A stretch of DNA of 64,000 nucleotides from Streptomyces sp. ERV7 (GTDB lineage: Bacteria; Actinomycetota; Actinomycetes; Streptomycetales; Streptomycetaceae), in NCBI RefSeq assembly GCF_001653515.1, contig NZ_LYOY01000051.1:454001-518000 (forward strand). Direction: 5' to 3'. Shown here in pieces: positions 52,240 through 60,294 of the stretch. The position numbers and the translations under genes were made by a program. Within the stretch, counting starts at the first letter, position 1; each line of letters opens with the position of its first letter. Below the pieces are notes generated by a model that searched no databases, was not told the DNA's origin, and was given only the letters and a program-made list of their open reading frames with translations.

Positions 52240-53700
52240 ATGCCGGACCCACCGCGCATACGGTTCCCCGGGCAGGCAGTGGTCATCGGTGCGGGGATCG
52301 GGGGCCTCACCGCCACCCGGGTGCTCGCCGACCGCTTCGAGCGTGTCGTGCTGGTGGAGTCGGGCGTGCTTCCGGCCGTGGCGGGGCCGCGCGACGGTGT
52401 CCCGCAGGCGCGGCACGTGCACGGGATGCCGGCTCGGGGCGCGAGGCAGCTGGAGGAGTTGTTCCCCGGCCTTCGGGCCGAGTTGACCGCGGCCGGGGCG
52501 CCGCTGTTCGACCACGGCCTGCGTGCCTCGACGACGGTGTTCGCCGGTCTCGTGCCGCGCGCGCGGGCGGGTGTGCAGGCCCAGTGCTTCTCGCGGGACC
52601 TGCTGGAGTGGTCGCTGCGCCGACGGGTGGTGGAGCAGCCGCAGGTAAGGGTCCGCGACCGCTCCCCCGTCACCGGACTGTGCTGGAGCCGGGACGCGAC
52701 GCGGGTCGTCGGCGTTCGCCTGTCGGGCGGCGAAGTGCTGGACGCCGCGTTGGTGGTGGACGCCTCGGGCCGGTTCTCGAAACTGCCGCAGTGGTTGGTG
52801 GAGGCGGGATACCCGCGTCCAGCGGTGCAGGTCGTCGACGCGGGGCTGGCGTACGCGACCATGGTCTTCGACGCCCCCGGCCGGGGCTTCGACGCCTTGC
52901 AGCACATGAACAGTGCCCCCGACCTGCCGCGCGGCGCCTTCGTCGTCCACGTCGAAGGCGGTCGCTGGATGGCCACCGTGTTCGGCGCGGGCGGGGATCA
53001 CCCGCCCACCGACGAGCAGGGCTGGCGGGAGTTCGCCGGAACCCTCGGCAACGCCGACCTCGACGCGCTCCTGGCATCCGCGACGCCCGTGAAGGGCGCG
53101 GGAATCCATGGCTTCAAGCGCACCGAAAACCGTCGCTACGCGTACGCGGCGATACGGCGGTGGCCCCGGCGCCTGGTGGCGATCGGCGACTCGGTGGCAG
53201 CCTTTGATCCCGTGTTCGGGCAGGGCATGACGGTATCGGTGCTCCAGGCCGAGGCGTTGGGCGAGACCCTGGCCGGGGCGGACGATCTGGACGCGGTCGC
53301 GCGCCGAGCCCAGCGCCGGGTCGCGGCGATCGTACGGACGCCGTGGCTGATGTCCGTCAGCGAGGATCTGGCCTGGCACCACTACCGCGAGCGCGGGACG
53401 CTGCCGCTGTGGCTGCGACCGGTCTTCTGGTACAAGCGGCGGCTCATCCGCCTGGTGGTCGCTGACGCGGAGGTGTTCCGCGCATTCCTGAGCGTCTATC
53501 ACATGGTCAGGTCACCGGCCGCGCTCGTCGGCCCACGGGTGCTGGCCAAGGTGTGTTTCAGGGTCCCACGCCTCGGGCCGGTCAAGACCGCCACGGGTTC
53601 CGACGGCGCACGGCAGAACAGCGAGACGGTGGTGCCACGACTCCGCGGAGCAGAGGCGAAGGGCGGTCGGGCGTGTCGGAAACCCAACAGATCAGGATAG
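52240..53700 (+). CDS. FAD-dependent monooxygenase / geranylgeranyl reductase-like, 486 aa
   Basis: FAD-binding GxGxxG is in AVVIGAGIGGLTATRVLADR, with ESGVLP after strand 2 and a HVHGMPARGARQLEELFPGL segment typical of the epoxidase/NAD(P)-independent branch. The GD motif is RLVAIGDSVAAFDPVFGQGM followed by TVSVLQAEALGETLAG. The last 60 residues are variable. It probably epoxidises, hydroxylates or reduces the terpene made by the upstream synthase. It overlaps the next gene by 28 bases, so the three genes form one operon. Confidence 0.88.
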   Translation: MPDPPRIRFPGQAVVIGAGIGGLTATRVLADRFERVVLVESGVLPAVAGPRDGVPQARHVHGMPARGARQLEELFPGLRAELTAAGAPLFDHGLRASTTVFAGLVPRARAGVQAQCFSRDLLEWSLRRRVVEQPQVRVRDRSPVTGLCWSRDATRVVGVRLSGGEVLDAALVVDASGRFSKLPQWLVEAGYPRPAVQVVDAGLAYATMVFDAPGRGFDALQHMNSAPDLPRGAFVVHVEGGRWMATVFGAGGDHPPTDEQGWREFAGTLGNADLDALLASATPVKGAGIHGFKRTENRRYAYAAIRRWPRRLVAIGDSVAAFDPVFGQGMTVSVLQAEALGETLAGADDLDAVARRAQRRVAAIVRTPWLMSVSEDLAWHHYRERGTLPLWLRPVFWYKRRLIRLVVADAEVFRAFLSVYHMVRSPAALVGPRVLAKVCFRVPRLGPVKTATGSDGARQNSETVVPRLRGAEAKGGRACRKPNRSG

Positions 53701-54389
53701 GCGCCTGGGCCGGAATCGCGAACCTCCTGCTCTCCCTGGCCGTCCTGCTGACCACCCGGGACTCCTGGAAGTTCTGGCCGGTCCGCGGTGACTCCGACGC
53801 GGAGTACGCGGCCTGGTTCGACCAGCACTCGGCGGGAGCGTTCGCCCAGACCTTCTCCACGAACATCGGCGCGCTCCTGGGCATCTGGTTCGCCTTCTCC
53901 CTCACCCGAGCCCTCCGGCTGCCCCGCGACTCCCTGCTGTCCTTCATCATCCGCACGTCCGCGACCGTCATCGTGGCCGGCATGCTCGTCGTGAACGCGA
54001 TGTTCAGCGTGACGAGCACCCCGCAGTTCATCGACGACCCTCAATCCTGGCCGCTGCTCCGCGCCTTCACCGAAGCGTGCCTGCACACCTTCTACGGCCT
54101 GCTTTCCGTGTTCGCGTTCTTCCTCCTCGCGGCAGCCGCCGCGATCCACCAAGGCCGGGAACTACCGGCCTGGACCGGCTGGACTGCCCTTGCGGCAGGT
54201 CTCGTGACCCTGACGGGAAGCGCGGTCTCCCTCGTCCGCTCCGGCTGGCTGGCGCCGCTGTCCCTGCCCGCGGTCACTCCGTTCTTCCTCTTCTGGCTGT
54301 GGGTGGCCGCCGTCAGCGTCGTGATGCTGCGCCTGCCCTCGCGGGATCTGCCCGAACGAAGTGGAGAGCCTGGGGAGGACGAGCCCTGA
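53673..54389 (+). CDS. Six-helix membrane protein of unknown function, 238 aa
   Basis: Six hydrophobic segments are visible (IGAWAGIANLLLSLAVLL, TNIGALLGIWFAFSLTRAL, FIIRTSATVIVAGMLVVNAM, CLHTFYGLLSVFAFFLLAAA, WTALAAGLVTLTGSAVSLV, FFLFWLWVAAVSVVML). The WFDQHSAG-N-terminal loop and overall length resemble DUF4386-like or integral membrane hypothetical proteins. The start GTG 53673 lies inside the end of the FAD gene. It could be a membrane terpene-tailoring enzyme or have an unrelated role; nothing decides this. Confidence 0.72.
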   Translation: MSETQQIRIGAWAGIANLLLSLAVLLTTRDSWKFWPVRGDSDAEYAAWFDQHSAGAFAQTFSTNIGALLGIWFAFSLTRALRLPRDSLLSFIIRTSATVIVAGMLVVNAMFSVTSTPQFIDDPQSWPLLRAFTEACLHTFYGLLSVFAFFLLAAAAAIHQGRELPAWTGWTALAAGLVTLTGSAVSLVRSGWLAPLSLPAVTPFFLFWLWVAAVSVVMLRLPSRDLPERSGEPGEDEP

Positions 54390-54435
54390 GGATCCGGCGG
54401 CGGGTCGACGCCGGGCGCGCTTCCCAGACAGGCTC

Positions 54436-55065
54436 TCAGTGGAGGCGGGCCAGCAGATGGGCGTCGAGGAAGCCCCGCTCGGAGGCGGGGTCGTGGATCA
54501 GCCGGGCGAACGGGTCGAGCCCGGCCCCGACCAGCAACTCGGCGAACCGGTCCACCGGCCAGCTGTAGGCGGGCGCCACCTTGTGGTCGAAGCGGACCGG
54601 ATCCGGCGTGTCGGTCGCGAAGAACGAGACCAGGAGCAGGCCCTCCGGCGCCAGCACACGCACCTGCTCGGCCAGCAGCGCGGGCAGTTCTTCGGGCGGG
54701 GTATGGATCATCGAGTAGTGGGCCAGCACACCGCCGAGCGTGCCGTCCTCGACCGGCAGGGCCTCCATCCGCGCCTCGTCGAACCGCAGCGCCGGATGGG
54801 CCCGCCGGGCGTGGTCGACCATGGCCGGGGAGAGGTCGAGCCCGAAGGCGTCCAGCTCCAGGTCGTCCAGCATGGCCGTCAGATGTCCGGGCCCGCACCC
54901 GACGTCGGCTGTCCGCAGGTTCCCGGTCCCACGCACCAGCTCGGCGAAGGTGCTGAGCATGGCCCGTGTGAAGGGCCGGGTCTCCAGCCGGTCGGCGAAC
55001 AGCGACGCATACAGTTCGACGACGCCGTCGTAGGCCGCCCTGGTCTCCTGCTGGTGTTCTGCCAC
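54436..55065 (-). CDS. Class I SAM-dependent methyltransferase, 209 aa
   Basis: Motif I is TADVGCGPGHLTAMLDDLEL, followed by FGLDLSPAMVDHARRAHPAL (acidic SAM-binding residue), motif region VEDGTLGGVLAHYSMIHTPP and EQVRVLAPEGLLLVSFFA. This is the Methyltransf_11/25 type, with no substrate clue. The GTG start 55065 lacks a clear ribosome-binding site, so it may be leaderless. It is convergent with the terpene operon and not obviously part of it. Confidence 0.88.
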   Translation of the reverse strand: MAEHQQETRAAYDGVVELYASLFADRLETRPFTRAMLSTFAELVRGTGNLRTADVGCGPGHLTAMLDDLELDAFGLDLSPAMVDHARRAHPALRFDEARMEALPVEDGTLGGVLAHYSMIHTPPEELPALLAEQVRVLAPEGLLLVSFFATDTPDPVRFDHKVAPAYSWPVDRFAELLVGAGLDPFARLIHDPASERGFLDAHLLARLH

Positions 55066-55175
55066 GGGAGAGAAGCTAACACCCGGCGCACCCTTACCGC
55101 GTGGGCGGTTGGGGACGTGAGGAGATCCCCGAACCGGCTGCGCGCAGCGGCGCGGCGTGCCGGTCCGTCGCCGCG

Positions 55176-55859
55176 TCAGTACGAGTGGTGGGACTGCCAG
55201 AACGACCAGGCGCCGCAGGGGCTGCCGTAGCGCTGGTTCATGTAGTTGAGGCCCCACTTGACCTGCGTGGCCGGGTTGGTCTGCCAGTCGGCGCCGGCGG
55301 AGCTCATCTTCGATCCCGGCATCGCCTGGACCAGACCGTACGCGCCGCTGCCGTTGTCGGCCCGGTAGTTCCAGCTCGACTCGTTGTCCACGATGTTGCT
55401 GAAGCACTGGAACTGGCCCGCCGGGACGATCTGACGGGCGATCGCCTTGACCTCGGCGAGCGAGTAGGAACTCTGGGTCTGAAGGGTGTCCCGGCTCGTC
55501 GAACGGCTTGCGGCCTGGGTTTCCAGGTCGCGGTCCTTCGCGGCCTTGTCGGCGGCGTGCTTCTTCGACTTGGCGTCCTGGGCGGCCTGCCTGCGGGCGG
55601 CCTCCTCGGCGGACTTCTTGGCCGAGGCACTCGCCTGTGCGAACTGTGCGTCGGCCTGCTGCGCCAGGGACGCGGTCTGCACCTGGGCCTGCTGGCCGAC
55701 GGGTATGTCCGCGAGGAGCGTCAAATCGGCTGCGGTCGCCTCGACGTTGTCGTTCGAAGCGGCCGCGGGGCCGCCTCCGGCAATACCGACTACGGCGCCA
55801 ACGGCAGTGACCGCGGTGGCGGACGCCACCGCGACCCCGCGGACCGATCTCCGGCTCAC
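55176..55859 (-). CDS. Secreted lytic transglycosylase (SLT-like) protein, 227 aa
   Basis: A signal peptide (VSRRSVRGVAVASATAVTAV) precedes a long alanine/lysine-rich coiled coil (SAKKSAEEAARRQAAQDAKS) and a C-terminal lysozyme-like domain with the catalytic Glu in FSNIVDNESSWNYRADNGSG, AYGLVQAMPGSKM and WGLNYMNQRYGSPCGAWSFW. It cleaves or remodels peptidoglycan. GTG 55859 has GGAAGGAAG 5 bases upstream. An in-frame ATG at 55961 with AAGGGAG would add 34 residues, but those codons have lower GC3 and push the signal peptide inward. The leader is complementary to the GTG ribosome-binding site (see next entry). Confidence 0.88.
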   Translation of the reverse strand: MSRRSVRGVAVASATAVTAVGAVVGIAGGGPAAASNDNVEATAADLTLLADIPVGQQAQVQTASLAQQADAQFAQASASAKKSAEEAARRQAAQDAKSKKHAADKAAKDRDLETQAASRSTSRDTLQTQSSYSLAEVKAIARQIVPAGQFQCFSNIVDNESSWNYRADNGSGAYGLVQAMPGSKMSSAGADWQTNPATQVKWGLNYMNQRYGSPCGAWSFWQSHHSY

Positions 55860-55866
55860 ACGTCTT

Positions 55867-56098
55867 CCTTCCAGCAGAGTCCGCACGAGTGACGACGCGG
55901 ACGCAATCGTGCCCCTGGCCCCGTCCCCCGACTCCAGGTCACGGGACGAAGCCGTCCCCATGGCAACTCCCTTGCGGGGCCTGCCGTGTAGAGCGCGGGC
56001 GGCATACGGCTCAGCTGTCGAGTTGTGCGGGTGCCGGGGCACCCAGGAATGAGGGTGCCGTATGCAGGGCCTAACTGATCCACGACTCTGCTGGAAGG
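55867..56098 (-). ncRNA. Structured 5' leader with anti-Shine-Dalgarno segment
   Basis: On the minus-strand transcript, CCTTCCAGCAGAGTC (56098 to 56084) is a perfect 15-base complement of GACTCTGCTGGAAGG (55881 to 55867), which contains the transglycosylase ribosome-binding site. Between them, GCATACGGC (56065-56057) can pair with GCCGTATGC (56010-56002), while an overlapping hairpin GGCACCC/GGGTGCC (56059-56038) competes with it. This is the layout of a translational switch. It does not match a riboswitch class I can name. Confidence 0.6.
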
Positions 56099-56108
56099 CG
56101 ATACCGTG

Positions 56109-56141
56109 AGGCAATTGCCTGCCGTGTGTGAAACCTCACAC
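56109..56141. promoter_or_regulatory. Two palindromes upstream of the transglycosylase leader
   Basis: AGGCAATTGCCT (56109-56120) is a perfect 12-base palindrome. GTGTGA-AACC-TCACAC (56126-56141) is a perfect dyad with a 4-base centre. Both sit just upstream of the leader, in the likely promoter of the transglycosylase gene. The rest of the gap up to 56309 has nothing evident. Confidence 0.5.
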
Positions 56142-56309
56142 CTCACCAGCCTTGCCGGTCCTTCCAACCGGTCCACCGACGCGCGCTGCCTCACGGACGG
56201 TATCCGCGGCCGCGCCCCGTCCCGACACCGTCCGGTCACGACGCCCTCCGGTCGCCACCGTCGGCGAGCTTGACCGGGTGGAACGCGGACGGCCTCGTAC
56301 GCTTGGCCC

Positions 56310-57269
56310 GTGCCAGCCTCACCCCCTCTGCGACGCGTCGCCGTCCTCGTACTCGACGGCGCGAAACCCCTCGACGTCGGCATTCCCGCGCAGGTGTTCA
56401 CGACCCGCGCGAGCATGCCGTACGAGGTACGGGTCTGCGGCGCGGAACCCGGACTCGTGGCCGGGGGTGACGGCCTGTCATACGCCGTCGCCCACGGCCT
56501 CGACGCACTCGCGTGGGCCGACCTCGTCTTCGTCCCCGGCTACCGCTTCCCCGGCCGCGAGGACCCGCCGCGGGACGTCCTGGAGGCGCTGGTCGCCGCC
56601 CACGACCGGGGCGCGCGGCTCGCCGCGATCTCCACGGGTGCCTTCGCGCTCGCCGCCACGGGCCTGCTCGACGGCAGGCGCGCCACCACGCACTGGCACT
56701 ACACCCGGGCACTCGCCGAGAAACACCCTCGGGTACAGGTGGATGAGAACGTCCTGTTCGTGGACGAGGGCAGTGTGCTGACCTCCGCCGGTGCCGCCTC
56801 CGGCATCGACCTCTGTCTGCACATCCTGCGCGGCGACCTCGGCGTGGCCGCGTCCAACTACGCGGCCCGGCGCCTGGTCGCGGCGCCCTACCGCAGCGGC
56901 GGGCAGGCCCAGTACGTTCCGCGCAGCGTGCCCGAGCCGTTGGGCGAACGGTTCGCCGCCACCCGCGAGTGGGCACTGCACCGCCTCGACGCGTCCCTCA
57001 CCCTGGAGGCGCTGGCCCGGCACGCGGCGGTGTCCGCGCGCACCTTCTCACGGCGCTTCGTCGAGGACACCGGGTACACGCCCATGCAGTGGATCATGCG
57101 CGCCCGTATCGACCTGGCCCGTGAGCTCCTGGAGCGTTCGGAGCGGAGTGTGGAGCAGATCGCGATGGACGTGGGGCTGGGGACGGGGGCGAATCTGCGG
57201 CTGCATTTCCAGCGGGTGCTGGGGACTACGCCGACGGAGTACCGGCGTACGTTCGCGCGAGGGGAATGA
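56310..57269 (+). CDS. GlxA-family transcriptional regulator (DJ-1/PfpI-AraC), 319 aa
   Basis: Residues 10-185 are a DJ-1/PfpI-like domain (VAVLVLDGAKPLDVGIPAQV, LVFVPGYRFPGRE, AAISTGAFALAATGLLDGRR, ATTHWHY). The nucleophile-elbow Cys usually found before TGAFALA is Ser here, so the domain is a sensor rather than an enzyme. Residues 220-315 are a double AraC helix-turn-helix (LTLEALARHAAVSARTFSRR, FVEDTGYTPMQWIMRARIDL, GTGANLRLHFQRVLGTTPTE). The target is unknown; it is 134 bp upstream of gap. Confidence 0.92.
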   Translation: MPASPPLRRVAVLVLDGAKPLDVGIPAQVFTTRASMPYEVRVCGAEPGLVAGGDGLSYAVAHGLDALAWADLVFVPGYRFPGREDPPRDVLEALVAAHDRGARLAAISTGAFALAATGLLDGRRATTHWHYTRALAEKHPRVQVDENVLFVDEGSVLTSAGAASGIDLCLHILRGDLGVAASNYAARRLVAAPYRSGGQAQYVPRSVPEPLGERFAATREWALHRLDASLTLEALARHAAVSARTFSRRFVEDTGYTPMQWIMRARIDLARELLERSERSVEQIAMDVGLGTGANLRLHFQRVLGTTPTEYRRTFARGE

Positions 57270-57403
57270 GGCACCGGGGGCGGCCGGGTACGGGTTGCCG
57301 GCGCCCAGTGGCGAGATCCTTTCGAACCGTGGCGCTCACGCCTCTGCCGCCGCCGGGTGCCCCACGCGAAGCTGGAGGCGAACCGAAGGGACGGACATCA
57401 CCC

Positions 57404-58402
57404 ATGACTCGCATCGCCATCAACGGTTTCGGCCGCATCGGACGCAATGTGCTGCGCGCGCTGCTCGAACGCGACAGTGATCTGGAGGTCGTCGCTGTGA
57501 ACGACCTCACGGAGCCTGTCGCCCTCGCGCGGCTGCTCGCCTTCGACTCGACGTCCGGCCGGCTCGGGCGGCCGGTGACCGTGGACGGGGACACACTCGT
57601 CGTCGACGGCCGCCGCATCAAGGTGCTCGCCGAGCGCGACCCGTCCGACCTGCCGTGGGCGGAGCTGGGCGTCGACCTCGTCCTGGAGGCGACGGGCCGC
57701 TTCACCTCGGCGAAGGCCGCGCGCGCCCACCTGGACGCCGGCGCGCGGAAGGTGCTGGTCAGCGCTCCGTCGGAGGGCGCCGACGTCACGCTCGCGTTCG
57801 GGGTCAACAACGACGCGTACGACCCCGAGACGCACACGATCGTCTCGAACGCCTCGTGCACCACGAACGCGCTCGCGCCGCTGGCCGCGGTGCTGGACGA
57901 ACTCGCCGGAATCGAGCACGGGTTCATGACGACCGTGCACGCGTACACCCAGGAGCAGAACCTCCAGGACGGCCCGCACCGCGACCCCCGCCGCGCCCGC
58001 GCCGCCGGGGTCAACATCGTGCCGACCACCACCGGTGCGGCCAAGGCGATCGGCCATGTCCTGCCGAACCTCGACGGCAAGCTGTCGGGCGACTCCATCC
58101 GGGTGCCCGTCCCGGTGGGCTCGATCGTCGAGCTCAACACGACCGTCGCCCGCGACGTGACGCTCGACGACGTGCTGGACGCCTACCGCGCGGCGGCTCA
58201 GGGGCCGCTCGCGGGGGTGCTGGAGTACTCGGAGGACGCGCTGGTGTCCTCCGACATCACCGGCAACCCGGCCTCCTCCATCTTCGACTCGGCCCTCACC
58301 CGGGTGGAAGGCCGCCACATCAAGGTGGTCGCCTGGTACGACAACGAGTGGGGATTCTCCAACCGGGTGATCGACACGCTGGAGCTGCTCGCCGGGCGGT
58401 GA
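57404..58402 (+). CDS. gap: Type I glyceraldehyde-3-phosphate dehydrogenase, 332 aa
   Basis: The NAD-binding start MTRIAINGFGRIGRNVLRAL, the active-site Cys in VSNASCTTNALAPLAAVLDE (near residue 151), HAYTQEQNLQDGPHRDPRRA and the C-terminal WYDNEWGFSNRVIDTLELL are diagnostic. It catalyses oxidative phosphorylation of glyceraldehyde 3-phosphate in glycolysis. Streptomyces usually has more than one gap gene; this copy is outside the gap-pgk-tpi operon and may be a conditional isoenzyme. A hairpin terminator follows. Confidence 0.97.
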   Translation: MTRIAINGFGRIGRNVLRALLERDSDLEVVAVNDLTEPVALARLLAFDSTSGRLGRPVTVDGDTLVVDGRRIKVLAERDPSDLPWAELGVDLVLEATGRFTSAKAARAHLDAGARKVLVSAPSEGADVTLAFGVNNDAYDPETHTIVSNASCTTNALAPLAAVLDELAGIEHGFMTTVHAYTQEQNLQDGPHRDPRRARAAGVNIVPTTTGAAKAIGHVLPNLDGKLSGDSIRVPVPVGSIVELNTTVARDVTLDDVLDAYRAAAQGPLAGVLEYSEDALVSSDITGNPASSIFDSALTRVEGRHIKVVAWYDNEWGFSNRVIDTLELLAGR

Positions 58403-58417
58403 CGGCCGGGCGCCGGA

Positions 58418-58447
58418 GCGGCCCGCAGGTGACACCTGCGCGGCCGC
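58418..58447. terminator. Hairpin terminator after gap
   Basis: CGCAGGTG-A-CACCTGCG forms a perfect inner stem, extended by GCGGCC and CGGCCGC outside with one bulge. It lies between convergent genes and lacks a T-run. Confidence 0.7.
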
Positions 58448-58545
58448 CCCGCCGCCGTGTGCGGGTCACCCGGCTGTCACCGAGCCGGAACCCCGGCAGC
58501 CGGAACCCCAGCCTCGCTGCGCCGGGGCCGGACGGCCGAGCGTGC

Positions 58546-58932
58546 TCAGCGTGCCGTTCGCCGTGGGGTGAAGGTGTAGAGGTCGAGAATGTCGGGGCAG
58601 GGCGCGATGCCCGGGCCGCCTGCCTGGACCCAGGCGACTATGTCGTCCGTGGCGTCGGGATCGTTGACCAGACCGAGCCAGACCGGGCGCGCACCGGCGA
58701 CACGTGCCGCACGAGAGGGCTGGACGACGATCACGTTGGCCTGCTCGCAGACGTCGAGGCAGGCGGAGACACGTACGGGGGCGTTCTCGGCGAGGCGCGC
58801 CTTCTGCTGCGCGTGGTCGACTCCGGGCACCTTCGAGCTCCCACAGCAGCAGTCCCTGCACACCACGATCCGGCACGGGGCCGAGTCGGCAGGGGTGCGC
58901 ACAGCACCACCGTTCGGTCGCTGCTCCGACAT
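58546..58932 (-). CDS. Thioredoxin-like (2Fe-2S) ferredoxin, 128 aa
   Basis: The sequence CRIVVCRDCCCGSSKVPGVD, with later VRVSACLDVCEQANVIVVQP, supplies the four-cysteine pattern of thioredoxin-fold (2Fe-2S) ferredoxins (CxxCCxG...CxxxC). ARPVWLGLVNDPDATDDIVA follows. It is preceded by a cobalamin riboswitch, so expression should fall when adenosylcobalamin is plentiful. That links it to cobalamin or cobalt metabolism, for example electron donation or metal handling (inference). ATG 58932 has AGGGAG upstream. Confidence 0.88.
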   Translation of the reverse strand: MSEQRPNGGAVRTPADSAPCRIVVCRDCCCGSSKVPGVDHAQQKARLAENAPVRVSACLDVCEQANVIVVQPSRAARVAGARPVWLGLVNDPDATDDIVAWVQAGGPGIAPCPDILDLYTFTPRRTAR

Positions 58933-58982
58933 GACCACTCACACTCCCTGTCCGGGGAGATCCGCCCCGGTTTCCTCACGGA

Positions 58983-59131
58983 GGCGACGACGTGAGTCTC
59001 CTGGCTCTCGGGGCGCCGCTCGCCCCGTCCTTCCCGCCCGTCTCCGGGCAGTGGTCTGTTCGGGGTTCGCTCGCCGATCACAGTGGCGGGACCGCGCCGG
59101 AATTCCACCGGCTTCCTCGTTCCGCGTCGCC
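58983..59131 (-). ncRNA. Cobalamin (adenosylcobalamin-type) riboswitch
   Basis: On the minus strand all core elements appear in order: GAGGAAGCCGGTGGAATTCC, GGCGCGGTCCCGCCACTGTG, ACCACTGCCCGG, GGCGGGAAGGACGG and the B12 box GAGAGCCAGGAGACTCACG. A closing P1 stem is possible between GGCGACG (59131-59125) and CGTCGCC (58989-58983). It lies 50 bases before the ferredoxin start codon, suited to translational or premature-termination control. Confidence 0.96.
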
Positions 59132-59259
59132 TTGTCGTCGGGCATCGTCGCACGTCAGGCGGCCGTCTGACGACAGTCCCGTGGAGACCGGGCCTTGCGG
59201 GACTTCGCCGCGCAAGCAACCGGCGCGGGGCGCACCACCGTTCCGTATGCGAAAACCGG

Positions 59260-60042
59260 TCAGGTCCTCAGGTAGGAGGCTCCGTTGACGTCGAGGACGG
59301 TGCCCGAGCTCCACATGGCCTGGGGGGAAGCCAGATAGAGCACGGCGGCGGCGATTTCGCTCGGGTCGGCGACGCGCCCGAAGGGGCTCTGGGCCCGGAT
59401 GCCCTCTCCTTCGGATCCCTCCAGACGGCCCGCGACCCGCTCGGTGGCGACGAAACCGGGGGCGACCGACGCCACGGCGATACCGTGCGGGGCGAGCGAG
59501 ACCGCGAGGGACTGGCCCAGGGCGTGCAGGGCGGCTTTGGTGGCCCCGTAGGCGGGGTGGTCGGGCTCGCCCCGGAAAGCACCGCGCGAGCCGATGTTGA
59601 CGATCCGCCCCTCACGGCCCGCCTCGATCATCCGGCTCGCCACCCGATGGCTGAGGTGGGCGGGACCCAGGAGGTTGACGTCGACGGTCTGTCGCCAGGC
59701 CTGCTGCCACTGCTCGTACGAGGTCTGCGCGAGGGGGTGGGCCACCATCACGGCGGCGTTGTTGACCAGGACGTCCACCCCGCCGAGCGCTTCCTCGGCG
59801 CGGGCCGCCAGTTCCTCGACACCGTCCGGGTCCGCGAGGTCGGCGGGGATCAGCACATGCCCCTTCCCCTCCAGCGCGGCGAGCGTTTCCTCGGCGTCCG
59901 GCCCGGGGGTGGAGCAGTGGACGGCGACCCGGTCGCCACCGCGGGCGAAGGCGGCGGCCACGGCCCGTCCGATACCCCGGGAGGCCCCGGTGACCAGGAC
60001 GCCCCGGCCGGTGCTGGGCAGCTTCGTCACGGTCCGGTCCAT
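59260..60042 (-). CDS. Short-chain dehydrogenase/reductase, 260 aa
   Basis: Classical SDR: cofactor motif RGVLVTGASRGIGRAVAAAF, the NNA motif in VLVNNAAVMVAHPLA, catalytic Ser in IVNIGSRGAF, the YGATK active site (HPAYGATKAALHALGQSLAV) and APGFVATERVAG. GTVLDVNGASYLRT ends it. NADP preference is likely from the basic residues after strand 1. The substrate is unknown. It lies upstream of, and on the same strand as, the riboswitch-ferredoxin unit, but that unit has its own leader. Confidence 0.93.
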   Translation of the reverse strand: MDRTVTKLPSTGRGVLVTGASRGIGRAVAAAFARGGDRVAVHCSTPGPDAEETLAALEGKGHVLIPADLADPDGVEELAARAEEALGGVDVLVNNAAVMVAHPLAQTSYEQWQQAWRQTVDVNLLGPAHLSHRVASRMIEAGREGRIVNIGSRGAFRGEPDHPAYGATKAALHALGQSLAVSLAPHGIAVASVAPGFVATERVAGRLEGSEGEGIRAQSPFGRVADPSEIAAAVLYLASPQAMWSSGTVLDVNGASYLRT

Positions 60043-60294
60043 CGCGGGCCCCTCTCGTCGGTATCGGCGACGGCTCTGCCGTCCGTGCCGTCGCCGCGAG
60101 CGTACTGTTCATGATCATTACCTGTGAAGCCCGCGTCCGGATATCGAAAGGCGTGTTCGGAGGCCTCGGGCCAGCAGGTTCGCCGTGATCAGAGAACCCG
60201 GACCCACCGACGGGGGCCGTCACTGGAGCACCCGCCGTCTCCGTCGGCGTAAATGCGTCGACAGCGCCCCCGCCACCGGGCACAGTGGCCGCCC

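Noticed and set aside
55860..56110. c-di-AMP (ydaO) riboswitch upstream of the transglycosylase
   Set aside because: The expected conserved segments (GGGGTGAA-like and CCGTCAGCTAACC-like blocks) are not present, so the class cannot be claimed.
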